Of a stretch of 64,000 nt of DNA, positions 10,061 through 20,960 are shown piece by piece (the stretch's first letter is position 1; every line of letters begins with the position of its first letter). The notes under the pieces are model-generated. The model made no database searches. It was not told the DNA's origin and worked only from the letters and a program-made list of their open reading frames with translations. The stretch spans positions 17,501 to 81,500 of the forward strand of contig JAODTK010005891.1 of the NCBI GenBank assembly GCA_026419785.1. The letters run 5' to 3'. A program made the position numbers and the translations under genes. Source of the stretch: Sclerodactyla briareus. Lineage: Eukaryota; Echinodermata; Holothuroidea; Dendrochirotida; Sclerodactylidae.

Positions 10061-10697
10061 ATATATGAAATACTTAACGATGATGGCAAGTTTGTCTTTT
10101 TCATGTCACTGCAGATTGGATATTTGGGATCTGGTGGTGCTAAGGTAGTTGTTGATTCAACTGGTTTAGTTTGTATCATCAAATGTAGTTGGAGTTTGCA
10201 ATTGGTTATCGATTAGTCATATCATCAAACTCGCAGGTTTCAAAACAGTGGCTTTGCTTCGCATTCTCCAAAAACACGCAGTATGAAATAATCATTCTTA
10301 CCGAGTCGGTTGTTTTTTCTGGGGCTATTCGAAGTTAATTATTATAACCTATAGGGGTACCAATCCTCAAGTTTAGAACTGTATGGCATCATGTAAACAT
10401 TTTAACCGACTACAAAGTCTTCTTTTTTTGCTACGAGCAATTGGCAGTGAGCTTTGAATAGCGATTTAAACTACTTTTGTAAATCTACTGGAGAATTAAT
10501 ACAAGCCTCTACTATAGGCAAAAAATGTCGTTAGCATCTAGAGATGTGCCGGGTGTCGCAAAAAACTTGTTTTGTTGAAGTTTGTGCCCCTAAAATAAAA
10601 TAAACAAAAAGTTCTCATTGCTATCATTGAGGTCTCGTGAACAATATATGTAGACCTTCATGACGGTGGTATGGACAAACCATCTCCAAGCCGTATT

Positions 10698-11018
10698 CTA
10701 CTTGTTTACCCTGAGAAAGGTGGAAACTGTATCTAGGCTGCACGAGAGTTGATTTTTACCAAAAGCCATTACAGTTGCTTCTGTGGAAATTTTCTGTGTA
10801 TTGTGTAACCTACTAGTGTCATAATTAGCGTCTAATACAATTGAATACCCAGCATAAGCAGTGCCAAAACAATTACTATGGGTATGGACGTGTTGCTTCC
10901 AATTTGATTGTCTGTGTGAAACATGAAAACGATGACATATGTCTCCCATCCGCTGACTGTCTATATTATTAGTCAATGCATAAATGATTTGAAATGGTTG
11001 TGGGACAATGGATTTCAT
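10698..11018 (-). pseudogene. Fragment of an uncharacterised, perhaps nuclease-like protein
   Basis: 106-codon minus frame with Cys/His-rich sequence (CHRFHVSHRQSNWKQHVHTH) followed by LDANYDTSRLHNTQKIS and a hydrophilic tail. The D-x-S-x-x-H-N-T-Q block loosely recalls a many-copy family in marine invertebrates whose members look like PIN/NYN-type nucleases. That is recollection, not a search result. The opposite strand has no better frame. It lies within the virus-like region and may be cargo or a separate insertion. Confidence 0.25.
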
Positions 11019-12360
11019 TTAGCCGCCTTCGACATAGATAATAGACATAAAACACGATAAAAGCTTTTAATTCTACTGTCTGTATGTTGGTGGTGGTGAA
11101 TATTACTACTAACTTTGATCTTGTTTGAAATAAGTGCCTGTGAAATGCTGGTGAAACAGTTTTTTTTTTTTTTAAAACAATCATATATTTAAAGACATGA
11201 ATCATACTTATTGAAATTAAAACAGTGAAAGTCAGTGATTTGGGAAACAAGACTATACGACAATAGGCAGGAGATAAAAATGACCTTTTGAAATCAGCTA
11301 TATTTTGGATATTTAGTACAATTTTCTAAAGGGCAGAAAATTATGATGAGAGTTGGTGTGATGTAAGTGAATTTTCATTGCCGCTGGCCTTTACAATGTA
11401 GATCGACTGGTGCATTTGATAACCAGCTAATTATCTTGGGGGGTGATTAAGGTCACTCATACAATGGGAATGTGAAATGACTTGTAGTGCAAGACATAAT
11501 GCTGCCTATTAATTTTCTGAAGATATGCCAGACTTTTTTCACTTGAGACAATCGGTTGTTTGATTGAATGAGCACATTGGAAAAGGGGACATGCAACCAT
11601 TCAAAGCTATTTTTTTACACTGTGATCAAATTTCTTCCACCCAATACATAATTTAACGGAAAACCATCTAAATTGTGGCGGTGTCATGCCATTGGGTAAT
11701 GACCCTTAATACGGAAAGTAGAAACATACAGAATGGAACCACTAAAATTTGAGAAACCCGTTGGAAATGGTATTTAATGAAATGAAATGCAGGATCAAAA
11801 GATGGCAGCTTGTGTTAATAATATTAATAAAAAAGGGCTGCCACTGATTAATTACTTTTAGGAAATAAAACGAATGTTAAATAAATGAGAATTGGAAGGT
11901 TCCAATACAATTAGCAACCTGCAATATGATATTCAAAATATCAATGGATAGTTAGGATTAGTGAATTGGATAAAATCTTCATTGGAAAAAATTGTACCAA
12001 ATACTGATGTACACCATTCTTCGTTAATGACATAATGGGATAACTATTCTGGGGATGATTTTTAATCAACAGCCTATGGTATGTGGAATAGTGATCATAA
12101 TGTTATGATGTTTTTTTTTTTGCTATATGGAGAAAAGAACAATAGTACAATGGATTACTAGACGAATTGATTTACAAATAATACCACATTATTTCTCTGA
12201 AAACTGGTATAGAGCGAATGAATGGTTCAGGAGTACTACATTATGTTCAGAGTGTGCACCGTAGCGTCTGTGTGTTGGTAGCACCAATGAGGGTAGATGT
12301 GTATTGAACCTTTAGGGTGCCATCTGGTAGTATACAAAATAAACATACGACTATTAAAAA

Positions 12361-12950
12361 ATAAAACGCATACTTATAAATGACGGACTCTTTATCCGAA
12401 TTGACCGCAGGATGGAGGGTACTTTCAGACTACAAAAATTGATGATATTAATAAAAGAAATAGACGCTGAAAGAGATAAGAGTTTCCCTGTATGAAAAAG
12501 GATAACAACTTATAATACTATAAACTACACTAGAAAAACCACTTTAGAGGGGTGTGGAGGTGGTACTTGCGCTTCAGGGTATGCAGCTATTGGTGGGAGT
12601 TATTACTTCACTCATTGGATTTGCTCTGGAAGGGGTTGCTATTGCTTGTGGTGTATTGTGTTGGCAACAAATGTTTTCAATAAAAACTTAAAACTAAAAC
12701 TAAAAAATACAAAATTAAAATTTTGGCAGAGTCAAAACTAAATACTATTTGGGAATTATTTCACAAGCTCTGGATGATGGCTATCAGTCAGACGAATTTC
12801 TACTTATTCCAACGAACTGGCCAAGTCCCATTAAATGAAAGAAAGTATTAGAAGAAATGATTATAACTCGTGAAAAGCAGCTCTAGATAAACAAAAAAAG
12901 GAGCTTATTCAAAAATTTATGAATTCAGCGTCAGGTTTAAAATAGAGTAT
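12361..12950 (+). pseudogene. Virus-like element, C-terminal fragment
   Basis: In shifting plus frames: a charged start (IDRRMEGTFRLQKLMILIKE), a glycine-rich hydrophobic segment (VGVITSLIGFALEGVAIACG) and a Lys/Glu-rich helical tail (for example KQKKELIQKFMNSASGLK) ending near 12945. The order, hydrophobic anchor then charged helices, is that of a small membrane-associated protein. It resembles, from memory, another of the unnamed marine-invertebrate virus-like proteins. Several stops and frame changes make it a pseudogene. Confidence 0.4.
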
Positions 12951-13149
12951 AGATGTCAGAATGAACGACCCCCTCCTTATAATCCAGATTCATTTAATCT
13001 TTAGTCAACATTTGAACACCAAGAGGTACATACACTAGGATGGTGGTTCACACGAGTGCTTCGGATTTAGACTGAGGCCCCAAGTTATTTTCAGAGAGAC
13101 CTGTGGCGATTCATAAGTTATTTTTCATAGCCAGCCCTTGGATGATTTT

Positions 13150-13490
13150 GGGTGAATGAGCTCGGATCCCCGTTTTACATACTACCCCAAAGGACCCAAT
13201 CGACTCGGCCAACTCGGGAAAACGGGCTGGCAATATTTTGGCAATCGATTGACTCGAATACGCCGCGCGCTCGAAGGGCTCGTCCCCCCGTGGAGGGTGG
13301 GGGGGGGGGGGAACTTCGGCTCGCTAAAATGGACGGGACAGGTGCCGACGCTCCTACCGCACGGATTCCTGGCTACAATAAGAGTCCAACCCTAATCCGT
13401 CGGGCCTTTACCAGGAAACCGTATCCGCATGAATCAGGGAGGGTAAAACTATTCGGATCATTTGAGGAAAAAAAATAAATGCCGACGGTG
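13150..13490 (+). other. GC-rich island with overlapping open frames
   Basis: A locally GC- and CpG-rich stretch (for example TCGACTCGGCCAACTCGGG) with two overlapping plus frames, the longer of 108 codons starting MNELGSPF. A 13-base G run lies at 13299-13311. The frames look like a consequence of base composition. No protein similarity was recognised. It is probably part of a different insertion or a CpG island. Confidence 0.3.
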
Positions 13491-14148
13491 TTACTATTTT
13501 TTCTTCTTCAATACTGCTCATTCGCTTTATGACAGTCAAAATTTGGTGCGCACCAGATGGCGCAAAATGAATATCGGAACAGTTGAATGGGGTCTACCGT
13601 AAGTGTATAGTTTTGTGCGTCTAATTCGATCGAATCGTGCTGGCCGAACAACCAGGACAATCATCATGGCTGTAACAACACCACCATTTTGGGGGGGGTT
13701 TAGTGGTTCCGCACTGTTCTGGAAGAATGCTGTGGATGACTACACTACCCCCTTACCCGTTATCCTAATCCCCAACTCTATCCAAGGATTAATGCCACAT
13801 AACACTACCACTAGACAATCATAAAATACTCTCCTAACCAGCTTCGACCGATTCGCTATGCGGGTACCAGTTTGACAAATGCATTTTAATACCATTTTCC
13901 AACTTTTGAAAATCACTACTTTACCATCTTGTCAGAGAGCTTTGCGGATTATCGTTCGATTTTGCAATTATCAATCAAGGTTTTAGGATGCTATTAAATA
14001 TGCAATTATTCCAACATAACTCACTGTTCGACTTTAATTTAAAAGACAATTACAATAATACATTAAAATTCGTTGTAATGTGACAGCACCCTGCTGAAAA
14101 AACATTGCCCGATCCTAGTGAAGTGTTTTTGTATATGTATTCGTTCAC

Positions 14149-14283
14149 GAATGACTGAATCAGTTCCATCCCTTCTCGGAGACCAGAGATGTGACGTGCA
14201 ACTTCCAGAGGCTGTAGTCGGTGAACCCCCAGTTGAGCAATCCTAGCTAAGAAAGATTCTAATGTCTCGCATATTAAATGTGC
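14149..14283 (-). pseudogene. Unknown gene copy 2, damaged downstream exon
   Basis: Paralogue of 477-613. The acceptor (TTTATCCAG) is intact and LEVARHISGLREGMELIQSF is clearly preserved. A one-base insertion near 14245-14255 puts a TAG in frame before the conserved part, and the donor has changed from GTAAGT to GTGAAC. Unless this is sequence error, copy 2 cannot make the conserved end of the protein. Confidence 0.6.
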
Positions 14284-14439
14284 CTGGATAAATGAAGATA
14301 TCCTGGAATGTGGAAGATTAGTGAATTAGTAAATCAAGTTTTCAGTACAATCGAGAGTCACCAGCATGGCGTTATTATCATATGCATATTTGTATCTACC
14401 AGTTAGGTCTCTTAGTGCAGTTGTCGTTTCGTTATAAAT

Positions 14440-14485
14440 AAACATGACTGAATGACTGAATGAATGAAATAAAGAAAAGTGCACA
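14440..14485 (+). repeat. (TGAATGAC)n tract, possible LINE tail
   Basis: ATAAATAAACATGACTGAATGACTGAATGAATGAAA resolves into short TGAA/TGAC repeats next to a terminating frame, like the 3' tails of L2/CR1 elements. No upstream reverse transcriptase is visible, so this is a weak call. Confidence 0.35.
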
Positions 14486-14747
14486 CTGCTATTCTTTGCT
14501 GCGTTTGACTGACTTACATAGGACAAGCTAGGAGTTTATGTAAATCACTGGAGCGACCGGAGTAGGCGTAAGAATCACGGTGTTATAGCCGCGATTAGTA
14601 AGTTTTGTTCATGAACTCATCTCTTTTATCAACAGTAGCTGTTGTGTCAATATGCAAGCCCGTCAGTGGCTACTGTCCGTGGCTTAACCTATACAGGTGC
14701 ATATACCGCGTTAAGAACTTCACCTTTCATGTCGCCCATACCGGGAC

Positions 14748-14847
14748 CATATCGTGACCCGACAGTTGTTTGTGGTAGTCCAAGAGCTCGGTTAAGAAAT
14801 GTCTTTCCTCCAGTGGATGGTTTGTGTCCTCTCATGCAAGCAAACAT
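14748..14847 (-). pseudogene. Unknown gene copy 2, degenerate internal exon
   Basis: Paralogue of 1503-1613. The acceptor CTGTGATAG|ATG aligns with GGGATAG|ATG of copy 1. Shared blocks include ACACAAA, ATCCACTGG and the FLNRALGLP/FINRALDLP codons. Small indels shift the frame, and the donor position now reads GTCCCG. The exon is probably non-functional. Confidence 0.5.
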
Positions 14848-15335
14848 CTATCACAGATAGATGTTGCCTTGGCATGGAGGACATGGCAACATCTCCTCCA
14901 TGACGAAGAGTCGGGGCTATTCTGTCTTTAGACACACGAGTCAAATGAATTTACCCCAGTGTTTGTTAAAATCGGAAGCTTATTGATAATACGAATCTCG
15001 CTAGGCATTTTAGAGTAATGCACTCAACCCACAAGAATTATCACTCTTTTTAGTGAGCAATTATTGCATTCCGCATTAGGCACAAAATCGAGAACTTGCG
15101 ATGGCCGAGCAGCCGAACAATACTTCCAACAAGCCGTATTGAACGTCTTTACGCCGGCATCATATTTTCACTGGCAAAAGAATCCGGACTGCCCACATTT
15201 AGGCATCCCGCATTTATAAAACTGTCCAAAATTGTCATTCTAGTTCCTGTCATTTTGTAGACCCTCCCGAGAATGAGCCTACGAAAGGAGACGAGACTCC
15301 CTCTATTCTACCCTCAGGCCTAAGATCCGATTCCA

Positions 15336-15815
15336 TTATGTGGTTATTTCGGATGTCACTCTTTTGCGCACTCGGAAACATCGAAGCGCCACGACAAAGC
15401 TCCCCGGATATGTATGAGCGAAAATTACGGCTCTGTACGAATGAGAATCGGTCATTGGAGAAAGCGATGGTGAGAAAAATTCGAACGTACCCGTAATCGT
15501 AGCTAACACCACTGACCGGATTACAGTCTCTGGTTTGGTGACTAAAGTTCCTTTCCGTCTGTTATAGATCTGACCCTGCTTCAGGACCACTATCAGCTTG
15601 ATGTCTTTCTCTGTCATCATTCTAGTATGAGGTGGGTGGACATCCACTGTCGTAGCATGGTAATCTATTGGTGAAACGAAAAGAAAGCCAGATAAATAGG
15701 CAGCGCTTTTCTGTAGTTGATGGGCATGATCTCGATGAAGGGAGAACCATGAGACTGTGGTCTGGATGGAGCGCGGACAACTGATACCGCTTTGTAAGCG
15801 ATCCATACACGACAT
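15336..15815 (-). CDS. Unidentified 159-codon open frame
   Basis: A minus-strand frame longer than chance would readily give, starting MSCMDRLQSGISCPRSIQTT and including EKDIKLIVVLKQGQIYNRRK. It lies in the copy 2 intron between the exons at 14748-14847 and 16365-16428 and has no match in copy 1. The sequence is moderately protein-like (charged and hydrophobic patches), but I see no motif, signal peptide or splice evidence. It could be a nested gene, a transposon fragment or chance. Confidence 0.25.
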   Translation of the reverse strand: MSCMDRLQSGISCPRSIQTTVSWFSLHRDHAHQLQKSAAYLSGFLFVSPIDYHATTVDVHPPHTRMMTEKDIKLIVVLKQGQIYNRRKGTLVTKPETVIRSVVLATITGTFEFFSPSLSPMTDSHSYRAVIFAHTYPGSFVVALRCFRVRKRVTSEITT

Positions 15816-16364
15816 GGCTGGAATCTTATGACGTTACATCACTATATTACTTCGACCACCACGCAAACTGCAAAATACCATTCGCAATTAACTCAAATGC
15901 GCTCATCGTGTAGCTTCATGATTCCATCCTTTTATGTTCGATCTGTTCATTCCTCTACATGTCACACCTGCTACTCTAAATTAGCTAGTTTGCCTTACCC
16001 ACATTCTTTAAATTATAATGAGAGAACACAATATTTGCATGATTATGGTGAATGGGGAATGTTCAGGGGGAATTTATGATCACCAATCATCTACCAGTCA
16101 TTTTGGCCAACACTGACTGATTCGGAGGTCACGGGGTTAAGCATCTGCCGCTAACAGGGTTAAACATCGTTCACTTGCTGTTCGTCACTGACATTTGGTG
16201 AACTGGAAAACGTGGCCGATCCATTGATACTTAGAGCGTGACGTGACGTCGCCGCTGGGCGTGTGCGCACAGTACTACCGGAGTGAAGTTTTTCGAGGAC
16301 GCGGAGGTGTAATAATAATAATTGTAATCACTTTGAGTAGTAGTATTAAGAAAAGCTGACTCAC

Positions 16365-16428
16365 TTTCTGAGTCAGTGGAATGAAGTGAAACTACTTCTG
16401 TGCTCGGTATATTTAAGGCGCCTCGGGC
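16365..16428 (-). CDS. Unknown gene copy 2, acidic Ser-rich exon
   Basis: 64-bp exon with acceptor CATCTTTTTGCAG and donor GTGAGT. It reads ARGALNIPSTEVV then SLHSTDSE. Compared with copy 1, the STDSE end and the splice sites are conserved, while the RGRPK core is replaced by RGALN. It is one codon shorter, so phase is unchanged. Confidence 0.65.
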
Positions 16429-16968
16429 CTGCAAAAAGATGTATTGATTGAACCAACATATTCAAATAATATATGAAAATAGGATTACTACTTCTGTATT
16501 TTCCCGTAATATTTACGGAATATTAACTACTTGACTTTCTTAATAATGATATCAAGCATTGATGCCATTATGATTATGATTATAAATGCATGCATTAGAA
16601 TCTAAGCGAAGAGAAAAGCTCCGTGGATTTCTGTCCCAAGTCCACATTCTCTTCGCTGACCGGTGTTCGACCAATGCTCACGTAACCTACTTTCTTCAAG
16701 CCGGTTGGGAGTCGGTGGCAGATATGGACGTTACGTAGTGCCACAGTAAGCCCGGAGGACGTCCCCTAACAATCGAAGTTTGCTTACGTACGCGGTTTTG
16801 AGCCAGGAGGTATAAAATTACTTCAGTGCCACTAGTGAATCCATCTGTCAAATGGATGGAACAACTCTAGTGCGTAATTCCCGAAGAGTTTCCATGTATT
16901 CATTCTGCTCGGGAAGTATCGAGTTATTAGTTCCAAAAGAATTCAACAGAGTTACACTGAATACTCAC

Positions 16969-16993
16969 GGTGACGGTGGATTTCTCTGTATAG
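16969..16993 (-). CDS. Unknown gene copy 2, 25-bp microexon
   Basis: Same length as the copy 1 microexon, with acceptor CTCGTTGAAG and donor GTGAGT. It reads YTEKSTVT after one completing base. Five substitutions separate the two copies. Three change residues (H/Y, K/E, I/T), while the S-T-V core is kept. Confidence 0.6.
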
Positions 16994-17040
16994 CTTCAAC
17001 GAGAACAAAATGAGATCATATCTAGTATACATATCATAGA

Positions 17041-18235
17041 AGGAGAGAGCGCATAATAAACTCGCTCCCATCCTCAACAAGCTTTTCGAACGTCCTACTC
17101 TACTGTATCTTCTTTCCTTCCTGAAAGCTAGCCCAAGTCGTCTCTGTCCCCAAGAAGGGTGACAAGTCCATTCCCTTTAACTACCCTTCAATAGCACTCA
17201 CTTCCCAGCCGACAATCAGTACGGATTTCGCAACGCGAGGTCAACAGGTGAACCAGTAGCTTATAACACTCATATCTGGTCTACTTTCTTGAATCTGGCG
17301 AGTGTCTGGCATCGTGGAGTCATTGCCAAGCTTTCTAAGTTTGGTCTCTACCCTTCTTGATATGCGGGTCTATCAGTTCATCAATCAGCGCAAGAAAAAG
17401 TGACACAAGGATCGTGTCATCTCTCCAACCGGGTTCTTCTCTTCATCAATGACCTTCCCCGATTACCGTTCCCAGCTGCCCGTCTTCTTTTTTACTGATG
17501 ACACTAGCCTGTCAACTGGTTTTAATCACCATCCTAACATCTTCACTAAGAGGGGCCCACAAACTACTGACTTCTCAACCAGAACGTTTCCATAGTAACC
17601 TAGTGTGGTTGTGATAGTTTGTCATGTATAATGTCAAGGAGACTGAACAGCTGAAATCCCATATTGCAGATAGTGCCAAGCGGGCCTCTTCTTGGGTCCT
17701 TTACCGCTCTCGAACTCCTTTGAACATGTTCATCTGTTTCGGCTCTATCGAGTACAGATTCGCCTCCAGCTGGAGTGTTGTTCCCACGTTTGAGAAGGTG
17801 CCCCTCTGACAGTTATTGAAATCCTCGATAAGATACAGTCCAAGACTATCATTGGAGAAGGCTCTTTGGTTTCTTCTCACAGCTCTCTTCCTCTTCTATC
17901 GCTATTTTGTGGGCATTGCTCCTCCGAGGTGAGTTCTACTTTGCCGCTAACCCTTCAATCCGCAATCCGTTTACTTGGCTGAGAAGCAGCATGCACCGAT
18001 ATAACCCACTGTTTGCATTACTGCAGTCTGTTCTGTGTATCACTCTTCCTCATTCGTAAATTCGGAATGCTTGGTCATCTGTCTGCTTTTCCTCTTTCTA
18101 CAACCTTCAGCTATTCAAGTCTAGTATATCAACAAGTCCTGTCTCTCACTACTCTTTCGTAGCTCTTTCAGCTCTATTCTGGCGGGTCTCGTCATAGGTT
18201 ACGTCTCTGTCCGTCTCGCACCCATTAGAAAACAA
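17041..18235 (+). mobile_element. Truncated non-LTR retrotransposon (reverse transcriptase remnant)
   Basis: In broken plus frames: NQYGFRNARSTGEPVAYNTH (template-grip block), LASVWHRGVIAKLSKFGLY, INDLPRLPFPAARLLF and FTDDTSLSTG, the last standing in for the F/Y-A-D-D catalytic motif. These are in the right order for a jockey/CR1-type reverse transcriptase. The 5' end (endonuclease) is missing, and the 3' end fades near 18235 after AGAAAACAAAAAAC. It interrupts the copy 2 intron between the microexon and the first coding exon. Confidence 0.75.
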
Positions 18236-18851
18236 AAAACAATCTAGATATACTAATTTACCACACAACCAAGCTTCACATATAGGTATATGCCAAAATT
18301 CACAGAAGTGCACACCAAACAAAACCTTTCAATAACCTGAAAAAAAAATAAGCCCAACTCTCTGAATAATCCGAGTGAAATAACTCGTAGTGGACATTCA
18401 ATAATCATATTATCCCACAGCATAAATTTCAGATTCAACGGATTATCAGATGAAGTATGGGTGCTTACTCGAATTATTGCTTAGTTTACCGCCAATTATC
18501 CACGATATTTTTTTATGGTTCGTAGGGGGCATAAACTGGCGTCCTGGAGCAGGTTGGGATTGGGTACACCTCTGCCTCGATATCGTCGGAACATTAGTTG
18601 AAAAGCGAAGGCAAGTTATCGCGGGTGCTGATCCACGGTCAATACGGTCAGGGTTCCATGAATATCCTTACTTGGCTTCCTGAACCGTAGAATTCAAGTG
18701 AACTAAAAACCAAATCATCCTCAAACATTCGGCCAATATAATCTGTACATTCAAGATCCTAGATAAGAACAGTCATACGCCCCTTTCACACCGATCGCAT
18801 ATAGGCTTCCCGCATCCCTAACCATATGAAAGTTGTACCTTTGCCCCTTAC

Positions 18852-18889
18852 GTTGTAAGTTGACTGTCTCTCTGTTGGATCCATTTCGT
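18852..18889 (-). CDS. Unknown gene copy 2, first coding exon (MDPTERQSTYN)
   Basis: ATG at 18884-18882 in context ACGAAATGG and donor GTAAGGGG. It reads MDPTERQSTYN, matching MDPTKRLSTYN of copy 1. The acceptor ACGCACAAG is weaker than in copy 1. Conservation of the start and donor supports this as the translation start. Confidence 0.6.
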
Positions 18890-19960
18890 CTTGTGCGTCG
18901 AGGGCAGAGAAGAAATAGTGATGTGAAGGGGAGAAGAATATATATGTTATATCAAACGAAATGATTGCAATTTAATATTACACCGAGATACAAGAATGAT
19001 CTTGTTACTGCTACACTGACTTCAATGTTATTAAGCGCAGGGAGAAATGCTGCCTTTTGGAAGCGATAGATACTGTGTTAGGCAAATTCCTGAACTAGGT
19101 GAATCAGCAAAGTGTTAGATAGCAAGAATGAGACACATAGCATGTTGCGTCCCATCCAGGTGGATATTTCTGCGGAGCACTATATCTTCTAATCTCGTAC
19201 AATGAATTAGACTTTAAATAATTCTGAATGTCGCACCAGATTGCATTGAGGGTACCTATAATTCGAAATTCTATAACGGGAAGCATTCCCTTCCCAGAAT
19301 GAGAATTGATGTGCGACACATCATAATTCTGAATTATGAACACATACTTCTGAATCAGGTCCTGATGCTATTTATAATTCCGTTTGGGGAAAAAAAACAT
19401 GGAATATGAGATACTCAATATTCCCGTCCGTGGTTAAAACATAATAGCTTGTCAATCTAGAGAAGCCCTATGTTCCCTGCAATAGCGGTACACACTGAAT
19501 CAAATTATTCAGCATAATGCACACGAACGGGCATGATGTTTCTTATAATGTCGAGTAATCGGTTCCCGTGAGGGTCGTGAAATGGTGTGACTATCCTGTC
19601 GTCTACAGTGTTCACCTCCTTAGCAGAAACGTGAACAACTTGTTCTTTTGAGAAATAGCTCCGAAGTGACATTTACTGCTGTTCAACCAATGACTCTCAT
19701 TTCACCAATGGCTCCGTTGTCTTTCCCCCCTTCCAATCGATTCAACAGTTCGCTCCAGCGCAATTGATAGGTCGGTGAGAATGGAGCAGCTTAGAACGTT
19801 GTTCATAAATTACAACACCTGTTACTTAACATGTCAACCTCCTATCCATTTTTTATTAATGTGACTAACAAAACTCCGATAGGGATGTGTTCCTCAATAA
19901 TGTGACTTTATCAACAAAACCATTTCTAGGAACTGGAAATAGGATACAAACTGACTTTAC

Positions 19961-19982
19961 GGTTGGGCAATGTGATGCAAAT
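19961..19982 (-). other. Candidate 22-bp untranslated microexon, copy 2
   Basis: Counterpart of 5928-5948, with acceptor CGTCAGTCCCAG and donor GTAAAG. The donor is weaker than in copy 1. Confidence 0.3.
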
Positions 19983-20960
19983 CTGGGACTGACGAATACA
20001 AAAAAGGTAATTCAAACAAATAATATATTATGAGAAATGCTACATGTTTATTCACCCGCACAATTCCGACAGGACTACAAGCATGCGCATGGCAATGTGT
20101 ACTGTGTGATGGAACAGTACCATAATGCGTGTTCTGATATAATTATGTGAATTAATATTCAAATCATTTCATTGATGCACCAAATCGATCCTGGTGTGAA
20201 TTTTAACTCTCGATATTCTCGCTCCTTCAACCATACATCTATACTCAGCCTGGGATATATTGATTTGATGTTCAGTCAATTATAAAGGTCCCCGATATTA
20301 CAGTTTGAAAGGCACCAAATGGAACTCTAAAAAACGCCCTAGTCAAAGTGATCAGGAATCGAATCAAATGTGCACCTACAGGAAAAAGGTAAAAATATAT
20401 CACAATTTCCGACTCAGGCTGGTAGTGCCAATTTGATTTCTTTCAAGGTCAATTTGACCAGAGCCGATTTTGGAGTTTATGTCGACGTGTCGCTACCTAT
20501 CTACCGGTTTAATAAATTTTTGATACGGGCAGAATACGTTTTCCAGGGCAAATGGAATCGCTGCAGAATAGTACGATATATGTATTTATGTGAGATGAAT
20601 CACCATCCTCAATCCCTGGTTGGCATATTCAAATCAGTGTAGTCGTCATACAATATGCTGGTAGGTCCATCAGTAACATTTTACTAAGCGGAAACTGCTT
20701 GACTCAGCTCAGCATCCAGCTTCAGATGATACAAGGACGAAGAATCAGTGGCAAGCTATATGTTCAATAAAATCATAAATATTGGTGTGATGATCAGTAA
20801 ATGACTTTGAATTTGTTGGATGTGAAGACCATCATGGATACGGTATTCCCAAGAGAACAAAGTTTGATTCATACTAGTACATAAACTAATGAATAATGAT
20901 TGGCCCTAACTTTACCATATTGGAAGCTTAGATTTGGGAATGCTCCAACTGCACAAACCA

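Larger units (their letters stand above)
6120..12960. mobile_element. Decayed virus-like or large DNA mobile element
   Basis: Between the two gene copies lies about 4.6 kb of AT-rich sequence (after removing the nested foldback insert at 7684-9900) holding several broken open frames unlike the surroundings. A divergent pair starts at 6495 (-) and 6530 (+) with only 34 bp between ATGs. Further plus-strand fragments lie at 6840-7680, 9901-10030 and 11750-12950. From memory, and unverified, these resemble a set of unnamed, many-copy proteins found together in cnidarian and other marine invertebrate genomes and thought to be virus-derived. All frames here are disrupted. No polymerase, integrase or packaging ATPase was recognised. 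End boundaries and terminal repeats were not found. Confidence 0.5.
14130..20960 (-). repeat. Segmental duplication, copy 2
   Basis: Carries counterparts of all six conserved blocks of copy 1, in order: 14149-14283, 14748-14847, 16365-16428, 16969-16993, 18852-18889 and 19961-19982. It has gained a truncated non-LTR retrotransposon at about 17041-18235. Sequence at 20590-20960 is shared with a third fragment at 49380-49770. Confidence 0.75.

Noticed and set aside
13152-13478. 108-codon plus frame in a GC-rich island
   Set aside because: Two long overlapping frames are open at once, which points to composition and not coding.
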